This document shows positions 16,339 through 16,585 of a stretch of DNA of 16,585 nucleotides, in pieces. The notes beneath the pieces are model-generated. The model was given only the letters and a program-made list of their open reading frames with translations. It was not told the origin of the DNA and did no database searches. Made by a program: the position numbers and the translations under genes. This DNA comes from Gammaproteobacteria bacterium (lineage in GTDB: Bacteria; Pseudomonadota; Gammaproteobacteria; Granulosicoccales; Granulosicoccaceae): positions 1 through 16,585 of the forward strand of contig JAGRHW010000031.1 of the NCBI GenBank assembly GCA_020444765.1, in the 5' to 3' direction. The stretch's first letter is position 1, and each line of letters starts with the position of its first letter.

Positions 16339-16585
<247 letters not shown>

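Overview
The window appears to come from a GC-rich proteobacterium, probably beta- or gammaproteobacterial (inferred from gene content, low confidence). One important reservation: roughly the first 2.1 kb looks like it comes from a different genome. Third codon positions are about 95% G/C from the left edge to about 2075, then drop to about 75% inside a single gene. In addition, the nuoN reading frame loses its family identity at about 1290 and ends in an unrelated hydrophobic tail. An assembly chimera, or less likely a recombination scar, is the simplest reading.

Layout. (1) 2-1481, + strand: the C-terminal third of NuoM, then a NuoN-like gene whose last third is replaced (respiratory complex I). 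(2) 1483-6112, - strand: an ABC importer operon ordered binding protein, permease, permease, ATPase, GpdQ-like phosphodiesterase. A strong intercistronic hairpin follows the binding-protein gene. (3) 6250-7266, - strand: a LacI-family regulator. A perfect 14-bp palindrome lies upstream of it, and a 12/14 match to that palindrome lies upstream of the binding-protein gene, so the regulator probably controls both itself and the importer. (4) 7496-12386, + strand: a fused HyuA-HyuB (5-oxoprolinase-type) ATP-dependent amidohydrolase, translationally overlapping a putidaredoxin/rhodocoxin-type FAD reductase and closed by a hairpin terminator. (5) 12416-12837, - strand: a close FlK-like (fluoroacetyl-CoA type) thioesterase gene broken by a one-base frameshift. 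(6) 13108-16585, + strand: benzoate-CoA ligase family enzyme, PaaH/PaaC-type 3-hydroxyacyl-CoA dehydrogenase, and the start of a PaaJ/PcaF-type 3-oxoadipyl-CoA thiolase.

How they fit together. Block 6 carries the entry step and the two last steps expected of an aerobic aryl-CoA route such as the box (benzoyl-CoA epoxidase) or paa pathway; the ring-opening enzymes would lie outside the window. Blocks 2-4 look like a separate regulated uptake-and-hydrolysis unit. Its substrate is not evident: the phosphodiesterase points to a phosphodiester or phosphonate, the oxoprolinase-type enzyme to a cyclic amide. No tRNA, rRNA, CRISPR array, insertion sequence or gene-free stretch over 300 bases was seen. 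The longest gene-free stretch, 12838-13107, holds a good sigma70-type promoter for the aromatic operon.
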